Of a DNA stretch of 21,888 nucleotides, positions 1 through 7,555 are shown one piece after another. Below the pieces are notes generated by a model, which saw only the letters and a list, made by a program, of their open reading frames with translations, made no database searches and was not told the origin of the DNA. The position numbers were made by a program, and so were the translations under genes. The stretch's first letter is position 1, and each line of letters starts with the position of its first letter. Where the stretch lies: positions 1-21,888 of the forward strand of contig DASRJH010000104.1 of NCBI GenBank assembly GCA_035649575.1. The letters run 5' to 3'. Origin of the DNA: DASVAL01 sp035649575. GTDB taxonomy: Bacteria > Planctomycetota > UBA1135 > UBA2386.

Positions 1-1
1 C

Positions 2-790
2 GTCTGGCAGCGCATCATCGCGGAGCACACGCGCGAAGCCGGCGTGCGCGGTCTCGACAAGGTCGTGCAGCGCCTGTGCCGCAAGGTGGCGCTCGGCGTC
101 GCCAAGGGCGGCAAGGGTGTCGGCAAGCTCAGCTTCGAGGAGATGGAGCAGCTGCTCGGCCGGCCGAAGTTCAAGGCCGACGAACGGCGCAAGCAGCGCC
201 TGCCAGGTGTCGTGCAGGGACTCGCGTGGACGCCGTTCGGTGGCGACGTGCTCTACATCGAAGCCGTGGCCAACAAGGGCAAGGGCATGCTGCAGCTCAC
301 GGGCAGCCTGGGCGACGTGATGAGCGAGTCGGCGCGCCTGGCCCTGAGCTACCTGCGCAGCCGCGCGGATCGCTTCGGCCTCGACCTCGAGAAGATGGCG
401 GACCTCGACCTGCACCTGCATTTCCCCGCGGGCGCGATCAAGAAGGACGGGCCGTCCGCGGGCATCGCGATCGCGTGTGCGTTTCTCGGGTGCTTCTTGA
501 AGAAGGAGGCTCCGATGGACCTAGCGATGACGGGTGAGCTGACCGTGGTCGGCGAAGTGCTGCCGATCGGGGGGGTGCGCGAAAAGGTGCTCGCGGCGAA
601 GAACTTCGGCCTCGCTCGCGTGATCCTGCCGAAGGGCAACGAGGCCGAGGCGCTCGAGCTGAAACCCGAGCTCGTCGAAGGCATGAAGCTCTTCTTCGTC
701 GAGCGGTTCGAACAGGTGTTCGATCTCGTGTTCGGCGCGGGCGGCCGCAAGCCCCGCGCGAACGGCCGCGCTAGACGACGGCGACCTTGA
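2..790 (+). CDS. lon: Lon protease, C-terminal part (5' truncated by window edge)
   Basis: ATP-dependent serine protease of the cytoplasm that degrades misfolded and regulatory proteins. Only the last 262 residues are here; the frame is open from base 2, so the ATG at 44 is internal. The first residues, with a TREAGVRGLD motif, are the end of the AAA+ domain (the small helical subdomain). The proteolytic domain follows. The catalytic serine lies in KKDGPSAG (codon 455-457) and the lysine in GGVREKVLAA (codon 584-586). They are 43 residues apart, the same spacing as Ser679/Lys722 in E. coli Lon. The tail after the domain is short and Arg-rich (last ten residues). The stop lies inside the 3' end of the convergent BNR gene, a 20-nt overlap, so there is no room for a terminator between them. 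Identity is firm; the N-terminal domain is outside the window. Confidence 0.96.
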   Translation, partial: VWQRIIAEHTREAGVRGLDKVVQRLCRKVALGVAKGGKGVGKLSFEEMEQLLGRPKFKADERRKQRLPGVVQGLAWTPFGGDVLYIEAVANKGKGMLQLTGSLGDVMSESARLALSYLRSRADRFGLDLEKMADLDLHLHFPAGAIKKDGPSAGIAIACAFLGCFLKKEAPMDLAMTGELTVVGEVLPIGGVREKVLAAKNFGLARVILPKGNEAEALELKPELVEGMKLFFVERFEQVFDLVFGAGGRKPRANGRARRRRP

Positions 791-1883
791 CGTTGTGGAT
801 CGGCGGCAGCGCGTCGAAGACGCAGCTCCACTCCTCGCCGCCGTCGCGTCCGATCCAGAGCTGCCCCGTCGTGGTACCGAAGTAGAGCGCAGGCGACTTG
901 CAGTCGTCGATGTCCATCGCGTCGCGTTGGACCGTGAAGAAGCTCTGCTTCTTCGGCAGCCCCTTCGCGAGCCGACGCCACGAGGCGCCGCCGTTCTCGC
1001 TGCGCCAGATCGCGGGTGCGCCACCCGGGCAGGTTCGCGTCATCGGCACGAGCGGCAACACGTAGACCGTGTCGGGGTCGTGCGGATGCACGACGATCGG
1101 GAAGCCGAAGTCGCTGGGCAGGCCCTTGCTGATCGAGCGCCACGTCTTGCCGTAGTCGTCGCTGCGCAACACACCGATGTCGGGCCGCGGCCCGCCCGGG
1201 CCGTCCCATTGCGCCCAGCCGCCGTGGTTCTGCATGTAGAGCCGGCCCGGCGCGTCCTTGTGCCCCGCGATCTTGTGCACACACTGGCCGTACTCGGGAT
1301 ACGGCTCGGGCACGAAGCCGGCGCCGATGCCCTTGTTCTGCGCCTTGAACGTCGCGCCGCCGTCCTCGCTCATGTAGTGGCCGCCGGCCGAGATGCCGAT
1401 ATGCACGCGGTCCCCGTCGCGCCGGATCGTGTGCAGACACAGTCCGCCGGCGCCGGGCTGCCACTTGCGCACGTGCTTGTGGTTGCTGATCCCCTTCACC
1501 ATCTCCCACCTGTCGCCGCCATCGTCGCTGCGGAACAGCGACGCCGGCTCGACTCCGCAGTAGAGCGCCTTCTTGGCGTCGGCGGGCTCGATCGCCCAGA
1601 TGTTGGCGAGCGCGCGGCCATCGCCCTTCGGGAAGGCGGGAGCCGACTTGGTCTCCTTGAACGTCTTGCCGAGGTCCGTCGAGCGCAGGACCTTCATGCC
1701 GAAGAACGGGTTGCAACTCGAGGCGTAGATCCGTGGCGCGCCGCGCGCATCGATCAGTGACGCATAGACCGCGACACCCTGCCCGAACGGGCCGCGCAGC
1801 GCGAAACTGCGACGCGTCTTCGCGGCCTCCGCCACGAACAGACCCTTCTTGGTTCCGATGGTGAGGACGACGCGGTCGGACAT
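771..1883 (-). CDS. BNR/Asp-box repeat beta-propeller protein (sialidase-like fold)
   Basis: A 370-residue protein without a signal peptide, so probably cytoplasmic. Six Asp-box motifs (S-x-D-x-G-x-T-W type) are visible near residues 68-75, 119-126, 172-179, 241-248, 295-302 and 345-352, which indicates a six-bladed propeller as in sialidases and VPS10-like proteins. Database names such as exo-alpha-sialidase are common for such proteins, but I see no RIP motif or arginine triad, so sialidase activity should not be assumed. Start: ATG at 1883 with a perfect AGGAGG six bases upstream, lying inside the end of the MoaD-like gene, whose stop is only 2 nt before this ATG. The two are therefore co-translated. 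The C-terminus overlaps the end of lon by 20 nt, convergently. The function is unknown; the pairing with a Gly-Gly-ending beta-grasp protein is the best clue. Confidence 0.88.
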   Translation of the reverse strand: MSDRVVLTIGTKKGLFVAEAAKTRRSFALRGPFGQGVAVYASLIDARGAPRIYASSCNPFFGMKVLRSTDLGKTFKETKSAPAFPKGDGRALANIWAIEPADAKKALYCGVEPASLFRSDDGGDRWEMVKGISNHKHVRKWQPGAGGLCLHTIRRDGDRVHIGISAGGHYMSEDGGATFKAQNKGIGAGFVPEPYPEYGQCVHKIAGHKDAPGRLYMQNHGGWAQWDGPGGPRPDIGVLRSDDYGKTWRSISKGLPSDFGFPIVVHPHDPDTVYVLPLVPMTRTCPGGAPAIWRSENGGASWRRLAKGLPKKQSFFTVQRDAMDIDDCKSPALYFGTTTGQLWIGRDGGEEWSCVFDALPPIHNVKVAVV

Positions 1884-1885
1884 GC

Positions 1886-2173
1886 TCAGCCTCCTGATAC
1901 TGCGGGTAGGATGATGACGACGTCCCCGGGTACCAGCGGCGTGTCGAGCCCGTCGCGGTCGCGGACGTGGGAAGAGTTCACGAAGACCCCGATGTGGCGG
2001 CGCACCGCTCCGGTCTCGTCGCAGATGCCGCGGTGCAGCGCCGGATAGCGCCGCTCGAGCTCCTCGAAAGCCGCGCGCACGTTGCGCGCCGACAGCTGCA
2101 CTTCGGGCGCTCCGTTGCAGTAGACGCGCAGCGGACCCGGGACATGCATCGAGATGGTGGTGGACGCGGACAT
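1886..2173 (-). CDS. MoaD/ThiS-like beta-grasp (ubiquitin-like) small protein ending in Gly-Gly
   Basis: A 95-residue protein of the size and pattern of MoaD/ThiS sulfur carriers. It has a beta strand near residues 14-20, a helix at about 31-41 (FEELERRYP), a second half with FVNSSHVR and a GLDTPLVPGD turn, and a final ILPAVSGG. The terminal Gly-Gly is the site that MoeB/ThiF-type E1 enzymes adenylate and convert to thiocarboxylate. No moaE, thiG, E1 or JAMM gene is in the window, so a role in molybdopterin or thiamine synthesis is not supported locally. The gene is tightly coupled to the BNR propeller gene, with 2 nt between stop and start. No good Shine-Dalgarno is visible before the ATG at 2173. 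The fold is well supported; the partner and the reaction are not. Confidence 0.85.
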   Translation of the reverse strand: MSASTTISMHVPGPLRVYCNGAPEVQLSARNVRAAFEELERRYPALHRGICDETGAVRRHIGVFVNSSHVRDRDGLDTPLVPGDVVIILPAVSGG

Positions 2174-2279
2174 CGCAGGGATCCACGGCGCAGGCTCGCG
2201 CGAGCGAGTCCGGCCTCGTGGGAGGGGTCGAGTCTAGGAGCCGGCGCCGCGCGAAGAAACCCCGCGGCTTGCCGACGCG

Positions 2280-3227
2280 CTACACGCGGTGCCAGTGCCG
2301 GCCCAGTTGTTCGACCACCGATCCCTCGCCACCCTGGCCGAGGCCCAGATCCACGCCGTGCGGAAACTGCAGATGGCCACCCCTCTGCGCAACGCACACG
2401 CGCAGTCGGCCGGCCGGCGCCCGGCCGACCCAGGGCAGCGCCAGGGCCGGCGGTACCACCGGATCGTGCTTTGCCAGCACGAGCACCGTCTCGACCGCCA
2501 GCTGCGGCAAGGCCCGTGCGGCCGAACGTTCGCGGTAGAAGTGTTCCGGCGACGGATGCCCGTAGCGCGGCGCGATCGTCAACGCGTCCCATTCGTGGAA
2601 CGTCGCGCATCGCCACACCACCTCGGCCGGAGTCGGCACCGGGTGCCGGCGCGCCACCGCGTCGTAGATGTGCTTCAGCCCGCGCAGCACCCAGTGCCGG
2701 TAGAGGCTGCGCGGGCGCGCGTCGAGATGCTGCTGCGTCGCCGCCAGATCGAGCGGTGTGCACACCGAGGCGACGCCACGCAGGCGCGGTTCGCTGCGCG
2801 CGCCGGCGAACCAGAGCGCCGCGTGCCCGCCCATCGAGAAGCCGAGCACGAAGACGCGCGCGAACGGCGCCAGAAGCGGTGAGCTGCACACCGCTGCCAG
2901 GTCCTCGGTCATCGCCACGTGGTAGAAGCCGCCGCCGCGCCGATCGGCTCCGCGCAGGTCGAGGGCCAACACCGCGAAGCCGAGGCGGTGCAGCTCCGTG
3001 GCCGCACGCTGCACGTAGGCGGCGTGCCGGCTGCCCCCGAGGCCGTGCACCAGCACGACGACGGCGGTGGCACCGAACGGGACCGCCAGCGAGCACGGCA
3101 CCGTGGTCGGTCCGAACCAATCGTCGACGACCGCGACCGCGTGCTCGGTGGAGGCCAACGCGCGCGGCCGCCACACCACGTCGCGCGCGGTCGGCACGAC
3201 GGTCCAAACGTGCCCGGCGATGGTCAC
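2280..3227 (-). CDS. alpha/beta hydrolase, YheT-like
   Basis: A 315-residue hydrolase. Visible features are the oxyanion segment HGLGGSRHAAY (about 61-71), the LRGADRRGGGFYHVAMTEDL stretch typical of YheT/COG0429 proteins (about 91-110), the nucleophile elbow GFSMGG (Ser131), an acid in AKHDPVVPP (Asp255) and the histidine in RGGHLQFPHG (His285). The triad is complete. The chosen start is GTG at 3227, which overlaps the desaturase stop in a GTGA, so translation is coupled. An open frame continues upstream but is only the shadow of the desaturase gene. Members of this family act on acyl esters or are uncharacterised. The position directly after a desaturase suggests a lipid or acyl ester as substrate (inference). 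Confidence 0.88.
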   Translation of the reverse strand: MTIAGHVWTVVPTARDVVWRPRALASTEHAVAVVDDWFGPTTVPCSLAVPFGATAVVVLVHGLGGSRHAAYVQRAATELHRLGFAVLALDLRGADRRGGGFYHVAMTEDLAAVCSSPLLAPFARVFVLGFSMGGHAALWFAGARSEPRLRGVASVCTPLDLAATQQHLDARPRSLYRHWVLRGLKHIYDAVARRHPVPTPAEVVWRCATFHEWDALTIAPRYGHPSPEHFYRERSAARALPQLAVETVLVLAKHDPVVPPALALPWVGRAPAGRLRVCVAQRGGHLQFPHGVDLGLGQGGEGSVVEQLGRHWHRV

Positions 3228-4192
3228 GCACTCTCCGCCTGTGATGCCGGTGGTTCGCAACCCGGCGCGTGGTCCGCGGTGAACTCCCGCAACGCCGCGT
3301 CGGGATCGCGCAGGGTCGCGAGCCGCCGCGCCGCCCCGTAGTAGCCGTAGGGAACGAAGTGCGCGCCCGCCGCGATCAGCTCGTCGCGCCGTTCGTCGTG
3401 GAACGCCGGCAGGTCGGCCCAGTGGACGCCGGGGTGGTCGTGGTGTTCGACGTGGTAGCCGATGTTGAACATCGTGCGATTGAAGAAGCGCGACAGGAAG
3501 CCGTTGCTGTGCCGGACCGGAGCGACGCCCGAACGCGGCACGCAGCCGGCGTGCTGCACATACATCCCCGAGCCCATCGTTACGCAGTTGGCGAGCCAGT
3601 GCGGCAGCGCCCACAGCCAGACGCCCATCCACGGATCGATCCAGAACGGCACCGACCAGAACAACAGGAACCAGCCGAACTCGCGCCACGCGCTGGCCCA
3701 CGGCAAGCGGCCGGCGCGGATGTCCGCCCACAGGTGCCGTCCGTAGCGCCACGGCCAGTGGCAGAGCAGGTAGCGGTAGATGTTCTCGAAGCTGCCGTCG
3801 GGCCGCCTGTGTGGCAACGTCCAGTCGCGTTCGCCGAGCAGGTTCGCGTGGTGCACGGTGACATGCGCGTATTCCCAGAACAGCGCGGGCCAACCGCCGG
3901 AGAAGGTCCATGTGCGCGCCATCCAGCGGTTGAGCCAGGGGCGGCGGAACACGCGCCGATGGGCATGGTTGTGGAAGTTGACGCCGACGTCGATGCCGCT
4001 GATCCAGCCGAGCAGGAACGAAGCACCGGCGACGAACGCGAGGCGCGCCGGCAACGACGACAGTCCTGCGTCCTCCGGATGCAGCCACAGCCAGAATGCG
4101 AGGCCATAAGCACCCAGGCAGAAGGCGTGGAACAACAGGCAGTGCACGTCCTCTGGCCGCGCCAGCAGCCGCCTCGGGGTCCGCGCGCGCAT
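3224..4192 (-). CDS. membrane fatty acid desaturase
   Basis: A 322-residue di-iron integral membrane desaturase/hydroxylase. The three histidine clusters are present: HNHAH at 74-78, HVTVHH at 110-115 and HVEHH at 247-251, followed by HPGVHW. Hydrophobic stretches at about 19-38, 49-68 and 173-205 give the usual membrane arrangement. The class introduces a double bond (or hydroxyl group) into an acyl chain at the inner membrane, using O2 and electrons from a ferredoxin or similar. Start: ATG at 4192, placed one base after the TGA of the upstream small membrane-protein gene (TGAAATG), which implies coupled translation. The 3' end overlaps the hydrolase start by 4 nt. No cytochrome b5 or ferredoxin domain is fused. 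The substrate cannot be read from sequence; carotenoid or sphingolipid desaturation or hydroxylation remain alternatives. Confidence 0.92.
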   Translation of the reverse strand: MRARTPRRLLARPEDVHCLLFHAFCLGAYGLAFWLWLHPEDAGLSSLPARLAFVAGASFLLGWISGIDVGVNFHNHAHRRVFRRPWLNRWMARTWTFSGGWPALFWEYAHVTVHHANLLGERDWTLPHRRPDGSFENIYRYLLCHWPWRYGRHLWADIRAGRLPWASAWREFGWFLLFWSVPFWIDPWMGVWLWALPHWLANCVTMGSGMYVQHAGCVPRSGVAPVRHSNGFLSRFFNRTMFNIGYHVEHHDHPGVHWADLPAFHDERRDELIAAGAHFVPYGYYGAARRLATLRDPDAALREFTADHAPGCEPPASQAESA

Positions 4193-4193
4193 T

Positions 4194-4361
4194 TCAGCCC
4201 ACCAGGGTGACGACCCGCCACCACACGAACGTCGCCACGAGGAACCACCACGGACCGATCCACACCACGCTCGCGAGCAACCCGATCGCGACCAGGGGGA
4301 ACAACGAACGCGCAGCGATCTCGGTCGGCCGCAACGGCCGCGTGGGGTGGGGAACCGCCAT
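4194..4361 (-). CDS. small two-helix membrane protein upstream of desaturase
   Basis: A 55-residue reading frame from ATG 4361 to TGA 4194. After a short N-terminus with Pro and Arg it is almost entirely hydrophobic: SLFPLVAIGLLASVVWIG and a Trp-rich WWFLVATFVWWRVVTLVG form two likely membrane helices. It ends one base before the desaturase ATG, so the two are probably translated together. The ATG has no clear Shine-Dalgarno, and the frame is open further upstream, so the N-terminus is uncertain. I do not recognise a family. It could be an accessory subunit of the desaturase, or the remnant of an N-terminal membrane segment. Its support is the sharp hydrophobic composition and the tight spacing. 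Confidence 0.55.
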   Translation of the reverse strand: MAVPHPTRPLRPTEIAARSLFPLVAIGLLASVVWIGPWWFLVATFVWWRVVTLVG

Positions 4362-4628
4362 GGGGAGACGGCGCTGACGCGGAGGGCGCGCGCCAGTAGT
4401 TTTTCGCGCAACATGCGTGCCCGGCGTTCGCCACCGGCGTGGCGGCGCAGGAGCGGCGTGCGGCATCGGAATCCCGCCGTCCGCCTCGACGATTCGCCGA
4501 CGAGACTCTCCGACGAACGGGCTACGGGTGGCGCCGCGGAAGCGTGCGAAGCATGATTGTCGATCGGCACGTCGCTTGCATCGACGCACTTGCGCGCCGT
4601 GGCGCCGGCGCCGACGCCGGAGCCTGCC
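4362..4628. promoter_or_regulatory. divergent intergenic region between the two acyl-metabolism clusters
   Basis: 267 nt separate the leftward membrane-protein/desaturase set from the rightward thioesterase operon, so promoters for both directions must lie here. I could not assign convincing -35/-10 boxes. A GC-rich palindrome (GGCGCCGGCGCC) lies just before the thioesterase ribosome-binding site. Open frames crossing this stretch have no recognisable protein content. A shared regulator site is possible but not seen. Confidence 0.45.
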
Positions 4629-5525
4629 ATGACGAGTACCCAGCACGCGGGATTGCCGATTCGCAGTTCGGACGTGATCGGCGAGCATCGGCGCGGTTAT
4701 CACCTGCGGCACGACGAACTCGGGCCTTGCGGCCACTTCGCGCCGTCGGTCCTGACCGGTGTGCTGCAGGAGGCCGCGGTCGACGGCTCGGCCGCACGCG
4801 GATACCCGTTCGAGTACTACCTGCGCGAGCGCAGCTTCTGGGTGATCCGGCGCATCACGTTCCGCCACGACCGGCCGCTGTGCTACGGTGACTCGCTCGA
4901 GGTGACGACGTGGGTCTCGAGGGTCGGGAAGACGAGCCCGACGCGCGAGTCACGGTTCGACTCGGCATCGCGCGGCGAGACCATCGGCCGCGTGCGCACG
5001 CACTGGGTCTACGTGGATGCGGCGACAGGGCACCCCAAGGCGATGCCCGGCGACCTGCGCGAGGCGTTCGCGCCGACCGGTGAAGCACAGGAAGAGCTGC
5101 TGACGGTCCCGGAAGAGCCGCTCGACGAGCGCAAGCACCTTTGGTCCGAGGAACGCACCGTCGAGCCCGGCGACGTCGACGTGTCGGGTCACTTGAAGTG
5201 CGCCCGCTACGTAGCGTGGCTCGAGGATCTGCTCGCTCGTGCCTTCGCGGCCGCGGGCGCAGCGCCCGGAACGACGTCGTTGGCGAGCTTCGACCTCCAG
5301 CTGCTGTCGCCGGCGCGATGCGGCGAACGGGTTCGGTTGATCGCGCAGCCCGACGTGGTCTGGAAGGTCGAGATCCGCGCACACGACGGCCGTGTGCTCG
5401 CGCGAGCGGCGCTCTGGCCGCGCACCCTCGACGCGGCGCGCAAGACGTTCGTCGACGTGAGTGCCGCACTCGTCGAGCGGCTGCGGTCCACAACGAGCCC
5501 CGTGGCGTGGCCGGTGAACCCCTGA
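4629..5525 (+). CDS. acyl-ACP/acyl-CoA thioesterase-like protein with two hotdog domains
   Basis: 298 residues forming two hotdog halves. The first is about 22-150 and includes CGHFAPSVLTGVLQEAA and a long central helix followed by FWVIRRITFRHDRPLCYGD, a typical hotdog strand pattern. The second is about 173-292 and includes DVDVSGHLKCARYVAWLED, the D-x-x-G-H-x-x-x-x-x-Y signature of 4HBT/FAT proteins. This layout matches bacterial acyl-ACP thioesterases, which release fatty acids from the carrier protein. Start: ATG at 4629, with GGAG six bases upstream. An in-frame TTG at 4557 would add 24 residues but lacks a good ribosome site. The stop overlaps the next start in TGATG. It is the first gene of a four-gene operon with acyltransferase-like proteins. 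Chain-length specificity and ACP versus CoA preference are unknown. Confidence 0.82.
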   Translation: MTSTQHAGLPIRSSDVIGEHRRGYHLRHDELGPCGHFAPSVLTGVLQEAAVDGSAARGYPFEYYLRERSFWVIRRITFRHDRPLCYGDSLEVTTWVSRVGKTSPTRESRFDSASRGETIGRVRTHWVYVDAATGHPKAMPGDLREAFAPTGEAQEELLTVPEEPLDERKHLWSEERTVEPGDVDVSGHLKCARYVAWLEDLLARAFAAAGAAPGTTSLASFDLQLLSPARCGERVRLIAQPDVVWKVEIRAHDGRVLARAALWPRTLDAARKTFVDVSAALVERLRSTTSPVAWPVNP

Positions 5526-6529
5526 TGCTCGAACAGGGCTACTGCTTCCGGCAATCGACCGGCAATGACGGCGACGCGATCTGCGCGCTGATGCGCCGTG
5601 CGTTCGACTACGGCGATGGCTCGAATGCGGCGCTGAACGTCGCGTGGTGGCACTGGAAGTACTTCCAGAACCCCGAGGGCCGCTACGGCATCGTCTGCGA
5701 AGGGCCCGGGGGGCGGCTGCTGGGCCACTACGGCGGCGTGCCGTCGAAGGTGTGGAGCGAAGGCCGCGAGCTGACCTTCAGCCAGAACTGCGATTCGTGC
5801 ACGGACCCCGACGTACGGCGCGGCCTGCGCAATCCGGGCCTGTTCGTGCGCCTGGCGCAGGCCTACGCGTCGACGTTCGCCGGCCACGGGAACCACGCGG
5901 TGATGTACGGACTGCCGATCCGTGACGCGCACCGGATCGGCGCGCGCTATCTCGACTACTGGCTGCTGCGCAGCCAGCTCGGTCTAGTGCTCGAGGACGC
6001 CTCGTCGCTGCCGCCGGACGATGAGCAGCTCGTCGTCGAACCGAGCGGATCGCTGCCTGGCGATCTCGACGCGTTCCTCGCGACCCAGCGCCCCGCGTTC
6101 CGCTGCCACGCCGAGCGCTCGCACGCCTTCCTCTCGTGGCGTTTCCTGAGCCATCCGAGCGTGACCTACGCGCTGGCGACCGTGCGCAGCGCCGGCAGCG
6201 GCGGGTTGCGCGGCTACGCCGTCTATCGCAGCGCAAAGTTCATGGGCCGCAACTTCGGCCTCCTGATGGACGTGCTGACCGCACCCGACGACGAAGCGGC
6301 GCTCGGAGCACTCGTGCGCTGGGCCGCCGGCCGCACCGCCGCGGACGGCATGCGCGGGTTGTTCACGCTAGCCGCGCCACCGTTGCCGTGGTTCGAGTTG
6401 CTGCAGCGTTGGGGCTTTCGCGCGCAGACGACCGAGTACGTACTGGCCGCCAGGCCATACGCGGTCGTCGAACCCGCGTATCTGCTGGCGCATTGGACCT
6501 ACACGCTCGCCGACTTCGACATCCTCTGA
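5525..6529 (+). CDS. GNAT-family acyltransferase
   Basis: 334 residues. The N-terminal half has the look of the long GNAT proteins found in polysaccharide and lipid clusters: WWHWKYFQNPEGRYG (41-55), GRLLGHYGGVPSKVW (63-77), then DPDVRRGLRNPGLFVRLAQAY (94-114). The last contains the loop where GNATs bind the acyl-CoA pyrophosphate, here R-R-G-L-R-N-P-G. The C-terminal half repeats a weaker GNAT-like pattern (GYAVYRSAKFMGR; then LLDVL-like and GF-R segments). It would transfer an acetyl or longer acyl group to an amine or hydroxyl acceptor; the acceptor is unknown. Start: ATG 5525 shares its A with the thioesterase TGA, so the two are translationally coupled. No signal peptide. Confidence 0.75.
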   Translation: MLEQGYCFRQSTGNDGDAICALMRRAFDYGDGSNAALNVAWWHWKYFQNPEGRYGIVCEGPGGRLLGHYGGVPSKVWSEGRELTFSQNCDSCTDPDVRRGLRNPGLFVRLAQAYASTFAGHGNHAVMYGLPIRDAHRIGARYLDYWLLRSQLGLVLEDASSLPPDDEQLVVEPSGSLPGDLDAFLATQRPAFRCHAERSHAFLSWRFLSHPSVTYALATVRSAGSGGLRGYAVYRSAKFMGRNFGLLMDVLTAPDDEAALGALVRWAAGRTAADGMRGLFTLAAPPLPWFELLQRWGFRAQTTEYVLAARPYAVVEPAYLLAHWTYTLADFDIL

Positions 6530-6541
6530 GGAGCACCTGCC

Positions 6542-7555
6542 GTGTACCGACTGCGCGACTTCGTCGTCGACGACCTCCCGCTGCTGGGGCGCGAGCTTCC
6601 CCCTTGTGCCGACACGGCGCGCGACCTGCGCGGCCATCCGGGCGGCCTGTGCGGCGTCGTCGTCGAGGACCCACGCGGCCGCATCTGCGGCTGCATCGTC
6701 GCGGCTCGCCACGAGCTGGTCACCGCGACGCGGACCATCGGTCTCGGCATCGTGCGCGTCGCGCACGTGATGAACGAGGGGCGCATCGGCGGCGTGCACA
6801 GCCTGCTGTTCGAGCTCGATTGCGCGTTCGCCGAACGTTGCGAAGGACCCGAACGCGCGTTGCAGGCGGTCGTCGCGCAGTGGGACGAAGCGGACGTGTG
6901 GTGGTTCCGGCGGTTGCGCGACTACGAGCCGATCGCCGCGAGCCTGGGGTTCGAAGGGCCGGTCGCGGCAGCGAGGGCGCCGGCGGACGTCGTGGTCGAG
7001 AGTGCTTGTGCCGACACGATCGCGGGGCTCGAGTTCGGCACCGGCCCGGTCACCGGCGTGCGGAAGTCCCGGGAATCGTTGGTGCACGCTGCGCGCCGCC
7101 CCGGCCGCGGGGTGTGGATCGCCCGCCGCGGCGCGCAGGTCGTTGCGTGGGCCACAGCACGGAACGACGCGACGGGCGCCGTGCTCGAGGACCACATGAT
7201 CGACTGGCGCGATGCGCCGCTAGCGACGGCGCTGCTCGCGGCCGTGAACGGCGGCCAGCCATCCCTGCGCACGACGCGCTGGACCGATGACGAAGCCGAG
7301 CTGAAAGCACTGCAGGCGGCGGGCCTGCGCATCCGCGGTCCCGAGCAGCAGATCGCGGCGCGCGTGAGCGCGTTCGGGCTCGCGCCGGCGACCGTCGCCG
7401 AGTTCGCGAGCTTCGGTGAGTCGGACGTCGGCGCGCGTGCGCTGCCGCGGCTGTCGCACAACGATCGCATCATCACGCCGCCTCCTCCCGGAACCCGCAA
7501 CACGCACGGCGACCATCGCCGCAGCCGCGGCCACCACCCGCATCAACCACGATGA
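6542..7555 (+). CDS. GNAT-like protein, second acyltransferase of the operon (weak match)
   Basis: 337 residues starting at GTG 6542, with GAGGAG seven bases upstream. The beginning (YRLRDFVVDDLPLLGREL) and the segment EDPRGRICGCIVAARHEL resemble the first strands of a GNAT fold. The stretch WWFRRLRDYEPIAASLGFEGP resembles a GNAT beta6-alpha4 end. A second, similar pattern follows (WIARRGAQVVAWATAR, ALQAAGLRIRGPEQQ), so it may be a double-GNAT protein like its neighbour. The last 30 or so residues are a low-complexity Pro/His/Arg tail that runs into the overlap with the next gene (ATGA, 4 nt). Acetyl-CoA binding residues are not clear, so it may be non-catalytic. Probably works with the preceding GNAT protein. 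Confidence 0.62.
   Translation: MYRLRDFVVDDLPLLGRELPPCADTARDLRGHPGGLCGVVVEDPRGRICGCIVAARHELVTATRTIGLGIVRVAHVMNEGRIGGVHSLLFELDCAFAERCEGPERALQAVVAQWDEADVWWFRRLRDYEPIAASLGFEGPVAAARAPADVVVESACADTIAGLEFGTGPVTGVRKSRESLVHAARRPGRGVWIARRGAQVVAWATARNDATGAVLEDHMIDWRDAPLATALLAAVNGGQPSLRTTRWTDDEAELKALQAAGLRIRGPEQQIAARVSAFGLAPATVAEFASFGESDVGARALPRLSHNDRIITPPPPGTRNTHGDHRRSRGHHPHQPR

Noticed and set aside
771..1883. Calling the BNR protein a sialidase
   Set aside because: Only Asp boxes are seen; no RIP motif, arginine triad or signal peptide.
1886..2173. Assigning the beta-grasp protein as molybdopterin synthase small subunit or ThiS
   Set aside because: No moaE, thiG or E1 gene in the window; the coupling is to a BNR propeller instead.
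4557..4628. TTG start extending the thioesterase by 24 residues
   Set aside because: No ribosome site near the TTG and low-complexity Ala/Pro residues. ATG 4629 has a GGAG at proper distance.
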